From positions 374,150,418 through 374,214,417 of the forward strand of contig OY856186.1 in NCBI GenBank assembly GCA_963693315.1: a stretch of DNA of 64,000 nucleotides, read 5' to 3'. The translations under genes were made by a program, and so were the position numbers. Numbering within the stretch: position 1 is the first letter of the stretch; every line of letters begins with the position of its first letter. This DNA comes from Diogma glabrata. Its lineage: Eukaryota; Arthropoda; Insecta; Diptera; Cylindrotomidae. Below are positions 13,076 to 23,096 of this stretch, piece by piece. The notes under the pieces were generated by a model. It saw only the letters and a list, made by a program, of their open reading frames with translations. It searched no databases and was not told where the DNA came from.

Positions 13076-14155
13076 AGGTAAAAACAGTAATTGGAATGTT
13101 TTTCGTGAGTGTATAGAAGAGAAAATAGATCTACAAGTACCAATCAGAAACCCAGAACAGCTAGAAATAGAGCTAGAAAGGCTGATTGAAGCTGTACATT
13201 TTGCAGCAACGACAAGTACTCTAGCACCGCATCCTAATCGCAAGGCACTTAAAATTTGGCATACAACTTGATCTCCAGAACACAAAACTATTTTAAATAA
13301 TCTGTGCATACAAGTAAAGATAGCTATTAAAGAAGCAAAAAATGAATCTATTAACAGATATCTTTCAAATCTTTCTGGTGATAAAAACAATGAGTACTCA
13401 CTCTGGAAAGCAACAAAGGACCCTCAAAAGAACAGTAACGCAGATCCTTCCGATTAAAAACGATGATGAATCATGGGCCAGAAATGCCCAAGAAAAGCAA
13501 AAGACCAGTAACGCAGATCCTTCCGATTAAAAAAGATGATGAAACATGGGCCAGAAGCGCCCAAGAAAAAGCAGATCTATTTGCAGAATTACTAGAGGGC
13601 ACCTTCAAGCCATTTGGTCGAAAGCGAACAAAACTGATTCACAAGAAATTTCATATGTAACATTAAATGAACTAAAAGAAGAAATACAAAAAAAGGTCCC
13701 AGGCCACGATTTAATCACTAGTGAAGTTGTTAAAATGCTACCTGATAAAGGTATGCGCAAACTTGAGGTATGTACCGATGCAATGGAAAGTATCAGAAGT
13801 AATTATGATCCCAAGACCGAATAAACCATCAAATGACAAAAACACGTATAGACTAATATCATTACTCCCAAAGATATCCAAGCTTTTTGAAAAACTTTTT
13901 CTTAAAAAAATTAAGCCAGTAATAGGAAATAGAAACCTCATACCACTCTACCATCGAACTAGTGCACAGGATCACGAATATCATTGAAGAAACGATTGAA
14001 GCCAAAAGGGTATGCTCCGCAGTTTTCTTGATGTTTCTCAAGCTTTTAATAAAGGTTGGCATCATGACTTACAGTATAAGTTGCACAGGGATCTGCCCAA
14101 ACAGTTTTATGAAATTTTGAGCTCTTATCGGGATGACCGCCACTTTAGAGTCAAA
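13076..14155 (+). pseudogene. Jockey ORF2 fragment 2: linker and N-terminal RT
   Basis: The frames read NWNVFRECIEEKI and VPIRNPEQLEIELERLIEAV, then AIKEAKNESINRYLSNLSG and EYSLWKATKD, the usual linker of Jockey ORF2. RT blocks follow: GHDLITSEVVKMLP, SEVIMIPRPNKPSNDKNTYR, LISLLPKISKLFEKLFLKKI and FLDVSQAFNKGWHHDL. The first catalytic Asp of RT motif A (LDVSQAF) is kept. Several frameshifts and stops are present, and part of the region between the fingers and motif A appears deleted. The fragment ends in RHFRVK, where the LINE inserted. Confidence 0.85.
13433..13578 (+). repeat. 73-bp tandem duplication inside the Jockey linker
   Basis: CAGTAACGCAGATCCTTCCG at 13433 recurs at 13506, followed both times by ATTAAAAA, GATGATGAA and CATGGGCCAGAA. 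The two copies differ at only a few bases. The duplication breaks the coding frame, so it arose after this copy lost function or as part of its decay. Confidence 0.9.
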
Positions 14156-15740
14156 TGAAAAATTGAAAAAATCTAACAAAATGGGGCGGATTATTTTTCG
14201 TAAAAATGTCATTCGGAAAATGCTCTTACAAATCAATACTAATAAGGCATCTGGACCTGATAGAATTCCTCCAATTATCCTTAAAACTTTTGCTAAAGAG
14301 TTAGCACCAATCCTAACTAAAATTTTCTATTTGTCATATAAGAAAGGGATTTTTCCTGATATATGGAAAATGGCTAGTGTACAACCAGTTCCAAAGAAGG
14401 GCGCTAAAACGGATCCAAGAAACTACAGACCTATATCAATTTTGTCGGTTGTTTCTAAAGTATTTGAGAAATATGTTAATTTTAATATTATGAGCTTCTT
14501 AGAGTCGTCAAAATTACTTAATGAAAGACAATACGGATTCCGTAAAGGAAGAGCGACGGGAGATTTACTCTCTTTTGTCACGCATATCTGGAACAAGTCG
14601 TTTGAAAACCATGGTGAGACCTTTGGCGTCGCACTTGATATTGCCAAAGCGTTTGACAAAGTATGGCACAACAATCTTATTTGCAAATTGAGATGCTACG
14701 GCTTAGATGAGCAACTTATTTCTTGGTTACAAAGCTTTATTTCCGAGCGCAAATTTCAGGTCAATGTTGATGGTGTTTCATCGAATATCTTTTCAACTAA
14801 CGCTGGTGTTCCTCAAGGTTCCGCTTTATCACCTACTCTTTTTCTTCTCTATATTAATGACTTGCTAGGTTCAACAGTTAATCCCATCCATAGTTTTGCT
14901 GATGATAGCACACTTCATGCGTCACATGAAATGCCAAATTTGTATGCACCATCAAATCTTAATATCGCTAGATCAAACTTGATAGACTCATTAAATATTG
15001 ATTTAAAAACCATCTTAGATTGGGGAGTTGCTAACAGTGTTGAATTCAACACAAGTAAAACTCAAGTTTGCCATTTTTCTAGGTTATCAACACCTAATCC
15101 ATTTTTATTAAAGTTTGATTCAAATAATCTTGAAGAGAAAGAATCTATTAAACTTCTAGGAGTTGAGATTGAAAATAGTATGAAATGGAATTCTCATATT
15201 TTTAGCCTAGCAAAGAACGCTGTTCAAAAATTAGGATTTTTGGGTCGTTGTCGTAAGGTTTTTAATAGCGAGCAGCTTCTTTTAATATATAAATCATTTA
15301 TTCGTCCCTGCATGGAGTATTGTTCTCACATATGGGGAGGAGCTTACATAAGTAGTTTGAAATGTCTTGATTCTGTACAGCGGAGAGCTGTTAAATTGAT
15401 CGGCAACTCGACTCTTACTAACGAGCTTGATTCCTTGCAACATAGAAGAGACGTCGCTGATTTGACGGTATTCTACAAGTATATTATGGACGAACGGACG
15501 TCTGCGGAGATCAAATCGATTTTGCCTGAACCAGCAAACTTTGCGCGTTTCACTAGAGCATCAACATCAGCCCATCCTTTTACGGTTCGAGTGACTAGGT
15601 GTAGAACTGTCGCTTTTCAACGCGATTTTTTTAACAGAGTTTCTCATCTCTGGAATGCCTTACCGGCGTGGGTCTTTCCTGATAATTTTAATCCTCAAAA
15701 CTTTAAGATCAACATTAATAAATTCCTCAAAGAAAATTGA
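14133..15740 (+). CDS. LINE reverse transcriptase (5'-truncated ORF2)
   Basis: The 535-codon frame is open throughout. RT motifs are in order: NKASGPDRIPP (about residues 39-49), YRPISILSVVSKVFEKY (about 97-113), LDIAKAFDKVWH with catalytic Asp169, AGVPQGSALSPTLFLLYIND with the PQG at about 227, and SFADDSTLH with the catalytic pair at residues 257-258. A C-terminal LINE domain follows, including RPCMEYCSHIWGG and LWNALPAWVFPDNF. There is no endonuclease and no RNase H. The first eight or so codons come from the out-of-frame Jockey target sequence, so the start is chimeric and probably not a natural one. The family looks like the CR1/Jockey group; the clade is uncertain. Without its endonuclease the copy should not be autonomous, although the RT itself appears uninterrupted. 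Confidence 0.9.
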   Translation: MTATLESNEKLKKSNKMGRIIFRKNVIRKMLLQINTNKASGPDRIPPIILKTFAKELAPILTKIFYLSYKKGIFPDIWKMASVQPVPKKGAKTDPRNYRPISILSVVSKVFEKYVNFNIMSFLESSKLLNERQYGFRKGRATGDLLSFVTHIWNKSFENHGETFGVALDIAKAFDKVWHNNLICKLRCYGLDEQLISWLQSFISERKFQVNVDGVSSNIFSTNAGVPQGSALSPTLFLLYINDLLGSTVNPIHSFADDSTLHASHEMPNLYAPSNLNIARSNLIDSLNIDLKTILDWGVANSVEFNTSKTQVCHFSRLSTPNPFLLKFDSNNLEEKESIKLLGVEIENSMKWNSHIFSLAKNAVQKLGFLGRCRKVFNSEQLLLIYKSFIRPCMEYCSHIWGGAYISSLKCLDSVQRRAVKLIGNSTLTNELDSLQHRRDVADLTVFYKYIMDERTSAEIKSILPEPANFARFTRASTSAHPFTVRVTRCRTVAFQRDFFNRVSHLWNALPAWVFPDNFNPQNFKININKFLKEN

Positions 15741-15864
15741 ATAATACTTTCAAGCCCTAGTTCCTTAGTTAGCATGGTATCTTCGGATATTCAGAGACGT
15801 TGATCTTTATTGGTTAACACTAAACATGCCTAACATAGAATAAAAAAAAAAAAAAAAAAAAAAA
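14156..15864 (+). mobile_element. 5'-truncated LINE with poly(A), inserted in Jockey
   Basis: The Jockey reading stops after ...FRVK at 14155 and resumes at 15865 with YNDSYSRLKKIDTGVTQGSV, which fixes both junctions. The inserted DNA begins just upstream of the RT domain, carries one long open frame, a short 3' untranslated region and a 23-A tail (15842-15864). A 5' truncation with a poly(A) 3' end is the usual product of target-primed reverse transcription. No clear target duplication is visible. The 3' end (ATATTCAGAGACGTT near 15788) also occurs in the minus-strand relic at 54.2-55.25 kb, so the two are one family. Confidence 0.9.
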
Positions 15865-16003
15865 TATAATGATAGTTATTCCAGATTGAAAAAGATTGAT
15901 ACAGGAGTTACGCAGGGTAGCGTTCTAGGACCTGTACTATACCTGCTATATACAAAAGATTTGCCTGGCCTAAGCAAAACCACTATTGCAACCTTTGCAG
16001 ATG
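15865..16003 (+). pseudogene. Jockey ORF2 fragment 3: RT motif B region
   Basis: The frame reads DSYSRLKKIDTGVTQGSVLG, then PVLYLLYTKDLPGLSKTTIA and TFAD. This is RT motif B (TQGSVLGP) running into the catalytic FADD motif. The second Asp codon is split off by the 372-bp insertion that starts at 16004. Confidence 0.9.
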
Positions 16004-16375
16004 TTCAATGAAAACTTTGCAAACCATCGGACATGAATGAACACAATGCTGAATTCACCTGATATTTTTTGTGAACCGTAGCGTTGGGTTCACCTTAAAA
16101 TTATATATTAATTTTAATAATATTAGTTTTCTATCATTCTGAATATTGTTATGTTAAAGGTAAAATCACAAAAAAAATTGTAAAAATAAAAAGAAATTAT
16201 TGTAAAATACAGCCCACAAGGAAAGAATTATAAAATAAAGAAAAATAATAAAAAGCAATTTGGTTAAGTAATATATTATAACACAAATCTTAAATATTTA
16301 AATTTTGAAAAGAAGAAACATAACCAAAATTTGTTTGATCAAATTTTATGATATAATTTGTATTATGACAAAACA
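16004..16375. mobile_element. 372-bp insertion in Jockey RT with 7-bp target duplication
   Basis: GCAGATG occurs at 15997-16003 and again at 16376-16382. Removing 16004-16382 rejoins the Jockey reading as TFAD to DTAILTTGKT, exactly at the FADD motif, so this is an insertion with a 7-bp duplication. The insert is AT-rich and noncoding. I saw no terminal inverted repeats and no A-tail, so its class is open: a solo terminal repeat, a short retroposon or an unusual DNA element. Confidence 0.8.
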
Positions 16376-16985
16376 GCAGATGATACCGCAATTTTGACCA
16401 CCGGAAAAACCATAGAAGAAGCAACTAGCAAATTGCAATACGCTACTAATAAAATCCACAACTGGAAAAAAGATGGCGAATTCAGCTAAATGAAACAAAA
16501 TCCTCTTATGTTAACTTCACTAACCAAAAAGTGAGACAAATACCTCTAAAAATAAGCAACTAAACATAAGTTGCATATGCAAACACAGCAAAATATCTAG
16601 GTGTGACACTGGATGCTAAACTTAGATGGAAGGAACATGTTAAAAAGAAAAAAGAAGAACTGAATTTGAAATTTAGAGAGATGTACTGGTTACTTGGAAG
16701 AAACTCGGTACTAACTATTCAAAACAAACTACTTCTGTATCGTCAAATATTGAAAGCATTGTGGACGTATGGTATCCAGCCATGGGGCTGTACTTAGAAA
16801 ACGAACGCGAAAATTATCCTGCCGTTCCAGAACAAAGTCCTGCGTTGCATTGTAAATGCCCCGTGGTACATCAGAAACGAAGACCTCCATAGGGACCTAA
16901 AGATAGAGTTCGTGAAGGATGAAATTAAAAAAAAGGCAGTTTTAAGGACTGCCGAAAGAAGTGAAAACTTAAAACTGTGAAATAG
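16376..16985 (+). pseudogene. Jockey ORF2 fragment 4: RT end and C-terminal domain
   Basis: The frames read DDTAILTTGKTIEEATSKLQ, then (shifted) RIQLNETKSSYVNFTNQKV, then YAANTAKYLGVTLDAKLRWK (frame uncertain over its first codons), REMYWLLGRNSVLTIQNKLL, LWTYGIQPWGCT, and, after a stop, ILPFQNKVLRCIVNAPWYIR with NEDLHRDLKIEFV. These blocks match the RT thumb and C-terminal region of Jockey elements. At least one frameshift and three stops are present, and the homology stops near 16980, before the usual ORF2 end. Confidence 0.85.
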
Positions 16986-17277
16986 CTGTATGTTTTTGTA
17001 TCTTCCAATTATTGTAGCATTGCAAACTAAAATTTCAGAACGTTTAAATTAAAATCTTAAAAATTATTCTGGGTTTCACATCTATCAGCATTCCAAGCAA
17101 CTATTATATACATTTTTATATTTAAAATAATCAAAACATATTATATAAAAATTTGCATCTATGAACACCTTAGAGCGCATGTTGTTGTGGGACCTTGTTC
17201 TTAAAAGTTTTTTATGTGTTGTTGTGACACATGTAATTTCTACTACCAAACACATTTTAATTAAAAAAAAAGTAGTT
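16986..17277. other. Noncoding DNA, nothing recognised
   Basis: AT-rich sequence between the Jockey relic and the first copy of the SINE-like repeat. No frame or repeat was recognised. Confidence 0.5.
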
Positions 17278-17480
17278 TGTCATCAAAGATAACTAAGACT
17301 AAGGGATGGTATCATTGATTGAAAAAATTTCATCCGCCAGCACCCCTAGGATATCACTTTGGCTAATGAGATTGTACTGCTATTGCCAGTGGTATACGAT
17401 ATCTCAAGATAACTCATATACCAATTAGCAGGAACTAAAGTACGCGTGGTTATCCACCCATAGATCAACAATTTTAAATT
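17278..17480 (+). repeat. Dispersed SINE-like repeat, copy 1
   Basis: The landmarks TTCATCCGCCAGCA, TTTGGCTAATGAG, CTATTGCCAGTGGTAT, GATATCTCA and CTCATATACCAAT occur in the same order as in the copies at 46.8-47.0 and 62.0-62.3 kb. The repeat is about 200 bp and noncoding. See copy 3 for the A-rich end. The origin is unknown. Confidence 0.75.
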
Positions 17481-18762
17481 TTACAAATCTTCCTGCGGAA
17501 AGCTAAGTAAATTCATTGGTATTAATGCGAATTGCTTGCAAATCACTATCGGCTAAGTGCCACCATTTTAATTAGTTTATTTATCATGATTCCCATCCAT
17601 GTGTAATCATACATAAGCTATGCTTCTTTGTATAGAATTTATGCGATTACCGTCTCCTAATTGTGAGCTTTAAATCGATATAATCGATGTTATCAAGTAT
17701 CAAGTTACAAGTATTAACTCTTCACTTAATTTTAGAAACATGTTTTACATACCATTCCAAACCAACAATACATTTGGTGTAGATGATAAAATTTGTAACA
17801 TCATCATGTGTTAAATTCCAATACATATAATTTTGATAAACAAATGTAATTCTTTCAGGTTATACTTTCTTTCTTACGTTAGTTTTAATTTCATAAAAAT
17901 TATGTTCAACAAAAAAAAACATTGATCAAAGAAAATTACCGTTTAAAACGATATTTAACTAAAAATTAAATTACATAATTACAACATTTGGGCAAAATCC
18001 CTTAAGATAATTATAAGGGCCCTGAGGTGTGGTTTTTAAAAATAAAAAATTTGCCACTTACCTTTGGGCTAGTGTACACAACAGCTTCCCAAATTTTCGT
18101 GTTGATTATTATATTAATACATGAAGGACAAACAGACATTCTTTCAATTTTATACATGTTATATTTTTTATATATTTTGATGATGTATTTCTTATTTAGA
18201 AACACAATGTAGGCTTATCGGTCTGTAAGTTGATAATAAACACTAAATCGTATTTACTAATTTATGTAAAACAATGTTCAATTTATGTATTCAATATTTA
18301 TTTAGCATGATGACTCGAATGCAAAAGATAGTAGGAATATAACTTTAAAAAACTGCATTATGGATCAATTTTTTAAAATCCGTAAAAAGAAATTTTTATG
18401 AATTCATTAATAAAAAAAAATAATTTTAAAATTAATTAAAAATTTAAAAAAAAACAATAAAAAATGTACCACTCCAGGAATTGAACTCTCGATCTATAGA
18501 ACCTCAGTCGACCGCGATATCCATATTGTAATTTGAAACGATACGACCAAATATAGGTATTTTATACTTAAATAAATTAACCTGACGATAATTTAAATGT
18601 AAAAATGGAAACTCGAATATATACATTTTCCCCATACAAAATTGCACAACGCGCCTAAAGAAGTTTTCACTTTAAAAAAAATGCTTATGAAATATTGTTT
18701 AAATTAATGACAATTTATTTTGAAAATGAGTATTTCAGTTCTTTACGAAATATTATATATAA
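17481..18762. other. Noncoding DNA with one tRNA-like scrap
   Basis: Mostly AT-rich sequence. On the minus strand, 18465-18540 carries GAGTTCAATTCCTGG, which resembles a pol III B box and T-arm, preceded by GGTCGACTGAGGTTC, loosely like an A box. It does not fold into a convincing tRNA by eye. Frames at 18011-18212 on both strands show no recognisable motif. Confidence 0.4.
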
Positions 18763-19328
18763 GGGACGATCCACATCAAACGGGCCACCGATGCGACCAA
18801 AATTTGGAGAGGTTTAAAAAATTGTGAGATGGCTCAAAATTCTAGTATTGATGTCCTCTTTCTAATGACACGTGGCGTTTTGGAATTTTTTTAAATGACG
18901 TCTTCAAAATGAAGGGCTAATTTCGACATTTTTTAACATCGTACATGGAAACTATCTACTAACAAGAGCTAACAACTTTAAAAATAGATTGTTAATTTTA
19001 AAATGATTTTAGAAGTACTATCCTTAAAAATTTATATGATTAATAAAAAAAATCAAAACGGCGGCTTCAAATGGCGCCATTCATCAAAGTTGCATATTTA
19101 CTAATAAAAGCTGCTCATTTTTACCATTCTACTTTTTGAAAGTTATGTTTTAGGTTTCTAACTAGATGAACTATTTATCAATTTTTTAAAGTATTTCGAC
19201 AATTATCAAAATAGCCGGAGCAGAAAGAGGACATCAATACAAAAACTTTGAGCCATCTCACGTTTATTTAAACCTCTCCAAATTTTGGTCGCAGCGGTAA
19301 CCTGTTTGACGTGGATGGAATTAATCCC
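18763..19328. mobile_element. 566-bp MITE with ~100-bp inverted repeats and ATAA duplication
   Basis: The left end begins GGGACGATCCACATCAAAC and the right end is its complement with changes (GTTTGACGTGGATGG, then AATCCC). The arms match over GCGACCAAAATTTGGAGAGG, then GTGAGATGGCTCAAA, and TATTGATGTCCTCTTTCT. ATAA is present immediately outside both ends (18759-18762 and 19329-19332), a plausible target duplication. The interior is noncoding. The superfamily is not clear from the ends. Confidence 0.8.
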
Positions 19329-22300
19329 ATAAACAGTTTTGATTATTTCTTTTATTTCTGAACAAAACAAAATTAATATGGTTTTTTGAAACTCAATTGA
19401 GCACAATAAAATTTGTTATTTAAACAAAGAAAAACTCATTAAAAAAAATTAAAGAGTTTCATAATTGAAATAAATCCCGCGTGAAGTGAAAACAATATAA
19501 TTAACTAAATAGCAAAATCTAGATAAGTGGTTTTGCTAATTAATCAAGTAAAAGAAAACCGTAATTTTTTAAAGCCGCATCCCAATTGAATTGGAAGGAA
19601 TTAGTATTGGAACAAGGGAAATGATTTGGTTTGAAGAAGTTCTGGTGAGGAAAGGAATTAAACAAGCTGGAAAGAAAAAAGAAAAGGACGATATAGTTGT
19701 ATTTTATTTTTAAATTTATATTTTACATTATTTTCAGCTTTTTTATGCTATTGAATATGTAAATACTATCTTTCAGTATTTAAGGGATTTACCAAATCCT
19801 GGATTTGTTTGGAGTACACTCCGGTCTTAAACAGTTTTTTGGAATTGCTAGTTGTAAAATCCCATTATCAAAATTGGTGCCGAAACAGGGACGAACAGTG
19901 TTTTGAAAAGGAATAGCTTGTTAAGATTTTTGAAAGTTTGAATTTTATTTTAAGATTGAACATACGTTTTTTTTCGAATAAAGAATGTTTTTGATATAAT
20001 CGGGACTGCGTCGTTGTAACACACTGCAACGGAGACGGATGGGAGAGCCACAGAGCCGCAAAGCCGGTTATTTTGACTTGATATAACCAACCAGATCCAT
20101 TGCCTGAGCAAGTAACACCCAGAAAGCTGAGAAGACCTAGACGAAACCAGGCTAAGATTAATGCGATTAAGAATCATGCCAAAAATCAGAAACTAATTTA
20201 AGTTAAAAGTAAAAGTTTAACACGAGACAAACAAAACAAAATACCAAAAATATGTAAACCGTAAACAAAAAAATGTTATGTTATTGTTAAAACGTAAAAA
20301 ACACATTCAATTCATGACACTATTGAAGAGATATGAAAACAAATAAAATGAATGATAAGAGGAAAAAATTGAGGGTGAATTTAAGAACCTGTTAAAATTG
20401 TTAGACAATACGATACTAAAACCATTGACAACCAAATTAAAAATCAACATGAGAATAAATTGAAAAAAATCAATAAAATTTAAACTTAACTTTTGTAGAC
20501 ATCCATAACAATATTTTTACTCTTTATATTAAAATGCACTTTATTTCTGCCACTTGTTTAATACTTCACAAATACTTTGAAAATTAAATTTATTGTTTTA
20601 AACCACTAAAGTCGAAACACAATATTGTAGACGGAAAAGAAAATGAACTCTTGGGACTATATAGAAAACATCCATCGAAGAACGAACGTAAAATACAATC
20701 CAATTGATAATTGTTTAAAAAAATAAATAATATTCTATATAAAAATTTCAGTTGTCATAAAAATGTAGCATGTAAAAGATTTTGTCTGAAATAAATAGAA
20801 TAACACCACCACCACCCACCAATTGTACTGCGTCTTTTTTACGCTACAAAAACGTTTTAAAAACTGTCCAAGAGAAAATATCCATAAAAAATATCTCAAA
20901 AAACGCTTGAAGTAATAAATACAAAACGTTTCAATGTGAATTTATTTGCGATTTGTCTGTTATATATTATAATAACCATACTCCGGAAGTAAGCGTATGT
21001 TTGTGTCTAAATTTGTATATCCATCATCATTTCTCATAAAACTCATTCATTCGTTATTCATCCCTTATGTTGAATAAAATATACAAATCGAAATACAATT
21101 ATTCAAACAAAAGAGATTTTGATTAAATTCTGCTATTTCCGCTATCTATGTAAACATCACCAGCTGCCTGTCATTCTCTTCCTGTTTTGTTATATACAAA
21201 TACATATATGCATTTATTGTTCCTGTTATATAGCAGAAACTAAGTCAAACGTTATGTTGTAGACAAAGAACTATATATATTTTTAATTAAATTCAACATT
21301 TTGTTTTATTTTTTTTTTTAATTTAACATAACCCTTTATAGCTCCAACCATCCATAAATAAATAATACAAATTTAACGAATTTTAAGAGTTGGTTGATAT
21401 TTAACCAGCTGTAAAATTTCTATAAATTATAAACAAATTAATATGTGTAGGTCAAGATATAAACCGTTACCAAAACTTCGAAGTCTAATTACTTATCAAC
21501 TAACTCTTTTATCTACTATTTTTATTTTCTTCGTTTGTGTGTTTATTTTCTAAATGTTATTTTAACAATATGTGGTTTTTTCTGTTAAAAAAATATTATA
21601 ATATTTTAATTTAGTTAAAAAATAATTAAATTTTAATTATTTATAAAATTGTCAAAATAATTTTTTGTTTTGCTATAATTTGTTTTTAATTTAATTTTTG
21701 TTTTTTGTGTTTGTTAAATAACGGAATAATAAATAATTATTTAAAATTCAAAATTAAAAGTTACCAAAAATGTTTTTGTTTTTTTTTGTGTGGTTTAATA
21801 CACACAAGAACATAATTTGCTTGAGATGAGATTTAACAGCTGTTTTTCCACTTGCTGAGAGCCTCTTAGTGCTAGGGTTACCACTTGTCAATATTTGAAG
21901 CATCGGGTCAATATTACACAAAATATTCATATTGATTGTCAATATTTTATCATTCTACAAAACTTTATAGATTTTTAACAAATCCTATTTTATAAATATA
22001 TTTTTTAAAATAATTAATTATATTTTTACACCGTCAGTGTAAGCAAAAATACACCGACTGTATATTTAAAGATGTTTTTTTATAATATAAAAATTTAACT
22101 CGGAACTAAAATTTATCAAATTTGTTAGTGCCAAACAGAATTTAAATTTTGAACAATGTTAAAATTTTGTCTTCGCTTCGAGTAAAATTATGTTCACTTT
22201 TCATATAAATATGGAGATGTCAACCCATGGCATGAATCAATGGCCTTAGACGCAGGTCAACAGACCCTATGATAAAGTTAACTCTGCTCTACTGTTTATT

Positions 22301-22438
22301 TCAATCGACATCAACTTCCATTTAAGACGCGTATACGCTTGAAAATTAAAATTCAGTTGGTTGGATATGAATATTAATTTTCAAGCGCATTTGTATTTAT
22401 TTCTGTTAAGTGATAACGACTATAACAATATTGAATAT
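19329..22438. other. Noncoding DNA with a possible LTR-element primer site
   Basis: At 19875-19892 the string TGGTGCCGAAACAGGGAC resembles the tRNA primer-binding sites seen next to LTRs of insect LTR retrotransposons. Neither a flanking LTR pair nor gag/pol frames were found, so this is only a candidate. The frame 19950-20177 (minus) has no recognisable motif. A short inverted repeat (CGCTTGAAAATTAA and its complement TTAATTTTCAAGCG) lies at about 22335-22390. Confidence 0.4.
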
Positions 22439-23096
22439 GGAGAAATTTTGATGGTCGGCATTGGTATGTGACACCAGAAGTTCTATTATTGTATAATAAG
22501 TGTGGCAAAAAATACCGTTAAGTGTTTCAAAAGAATGATTTTCACTTCACCAATTTTTTTGAGAAATATAAAATGGGAAACATTTTCAATTAGAAACATT
22601 TGTCAAATCAAAATTAATTATTTGTAATTCATGAAATGTAATTGAACATGAAATTGGAAATGAAATATGGTTCTATCCAGTTTCAACTCCTTCCAATATA
22701 TAGGAACAGTTGGAAAATATCAAGCTGTTGCAGAATAAATATCGTTTTTCAAAACGAGTAATTTTTGTGTGATTCCAGATTCCACGACTTCTGAATAACA
22801 GGAATAGTTGGAAAATACATTTAAATTTTGTTATAATTTTTGCAATATTTTTAGAATTTTGAAAAAAGTTTCAATTGCTGATTTTAAAATAATTTTTGGA
22901 ATATTTTTTGTTTTCGATTCGATTTCGAATTTGATGTTTCGTGTTACTTTTATAAGAAAGTTCTAGGCTAAAATACTTGTACTTTTACAGAAAATTTTTG
23001 ATTTTATGTACATCGCTGAAAACAATGTCAGCATAAAAATCTTTTGCCGAAGTCTAGATATCTCAGAGGGTTGAGATTTCAGAACCTTCATATTTT
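22439..23096 (+). mobile_element. Helentron/DINE-1-like element, copy D (5'-truncated, diverged)
   Basis: The shared landmarks are GGAGAAATTTTGATGGTCGG near 22440, an internal AT block with TTTGCAATATTTTTAGAATT, GATGTTTCGTGTTA near 22935, TTTTGCCGAAGTCTAGATAT near 23042 and a terminal hairpin ATCTCAGAGGGTTGAGAT. Only the CCGAAGT half of the 3' subterminal repeat survives. The 5' third present in copies A-C is missing. It is the most diverged of the four copies. Confidence 0.7.

Larger units (their letters stand above)
12590..16985 (+). mobile_element. Jockey-like non-LTR retrotransposon, decayed and triply interrupted
   Basis: Translating in pieces recovers the order of a Jockey ORF2: endonuclease end, linker, RT fingers, RT palm and C-terminal domain. 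Three foreign blocks lie at 12842-13075, 14156-15864 and 16004-16375. Removing them restores collinearity with the Jockey protein order on both sides. Stops and frameshifts occur in every fragment. The 5' part of the element (ORF1 and most of the endonuclease) and the end of the C-terminal domain were not found, so the copy is truncated at both ends. Confidence 0.85.
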
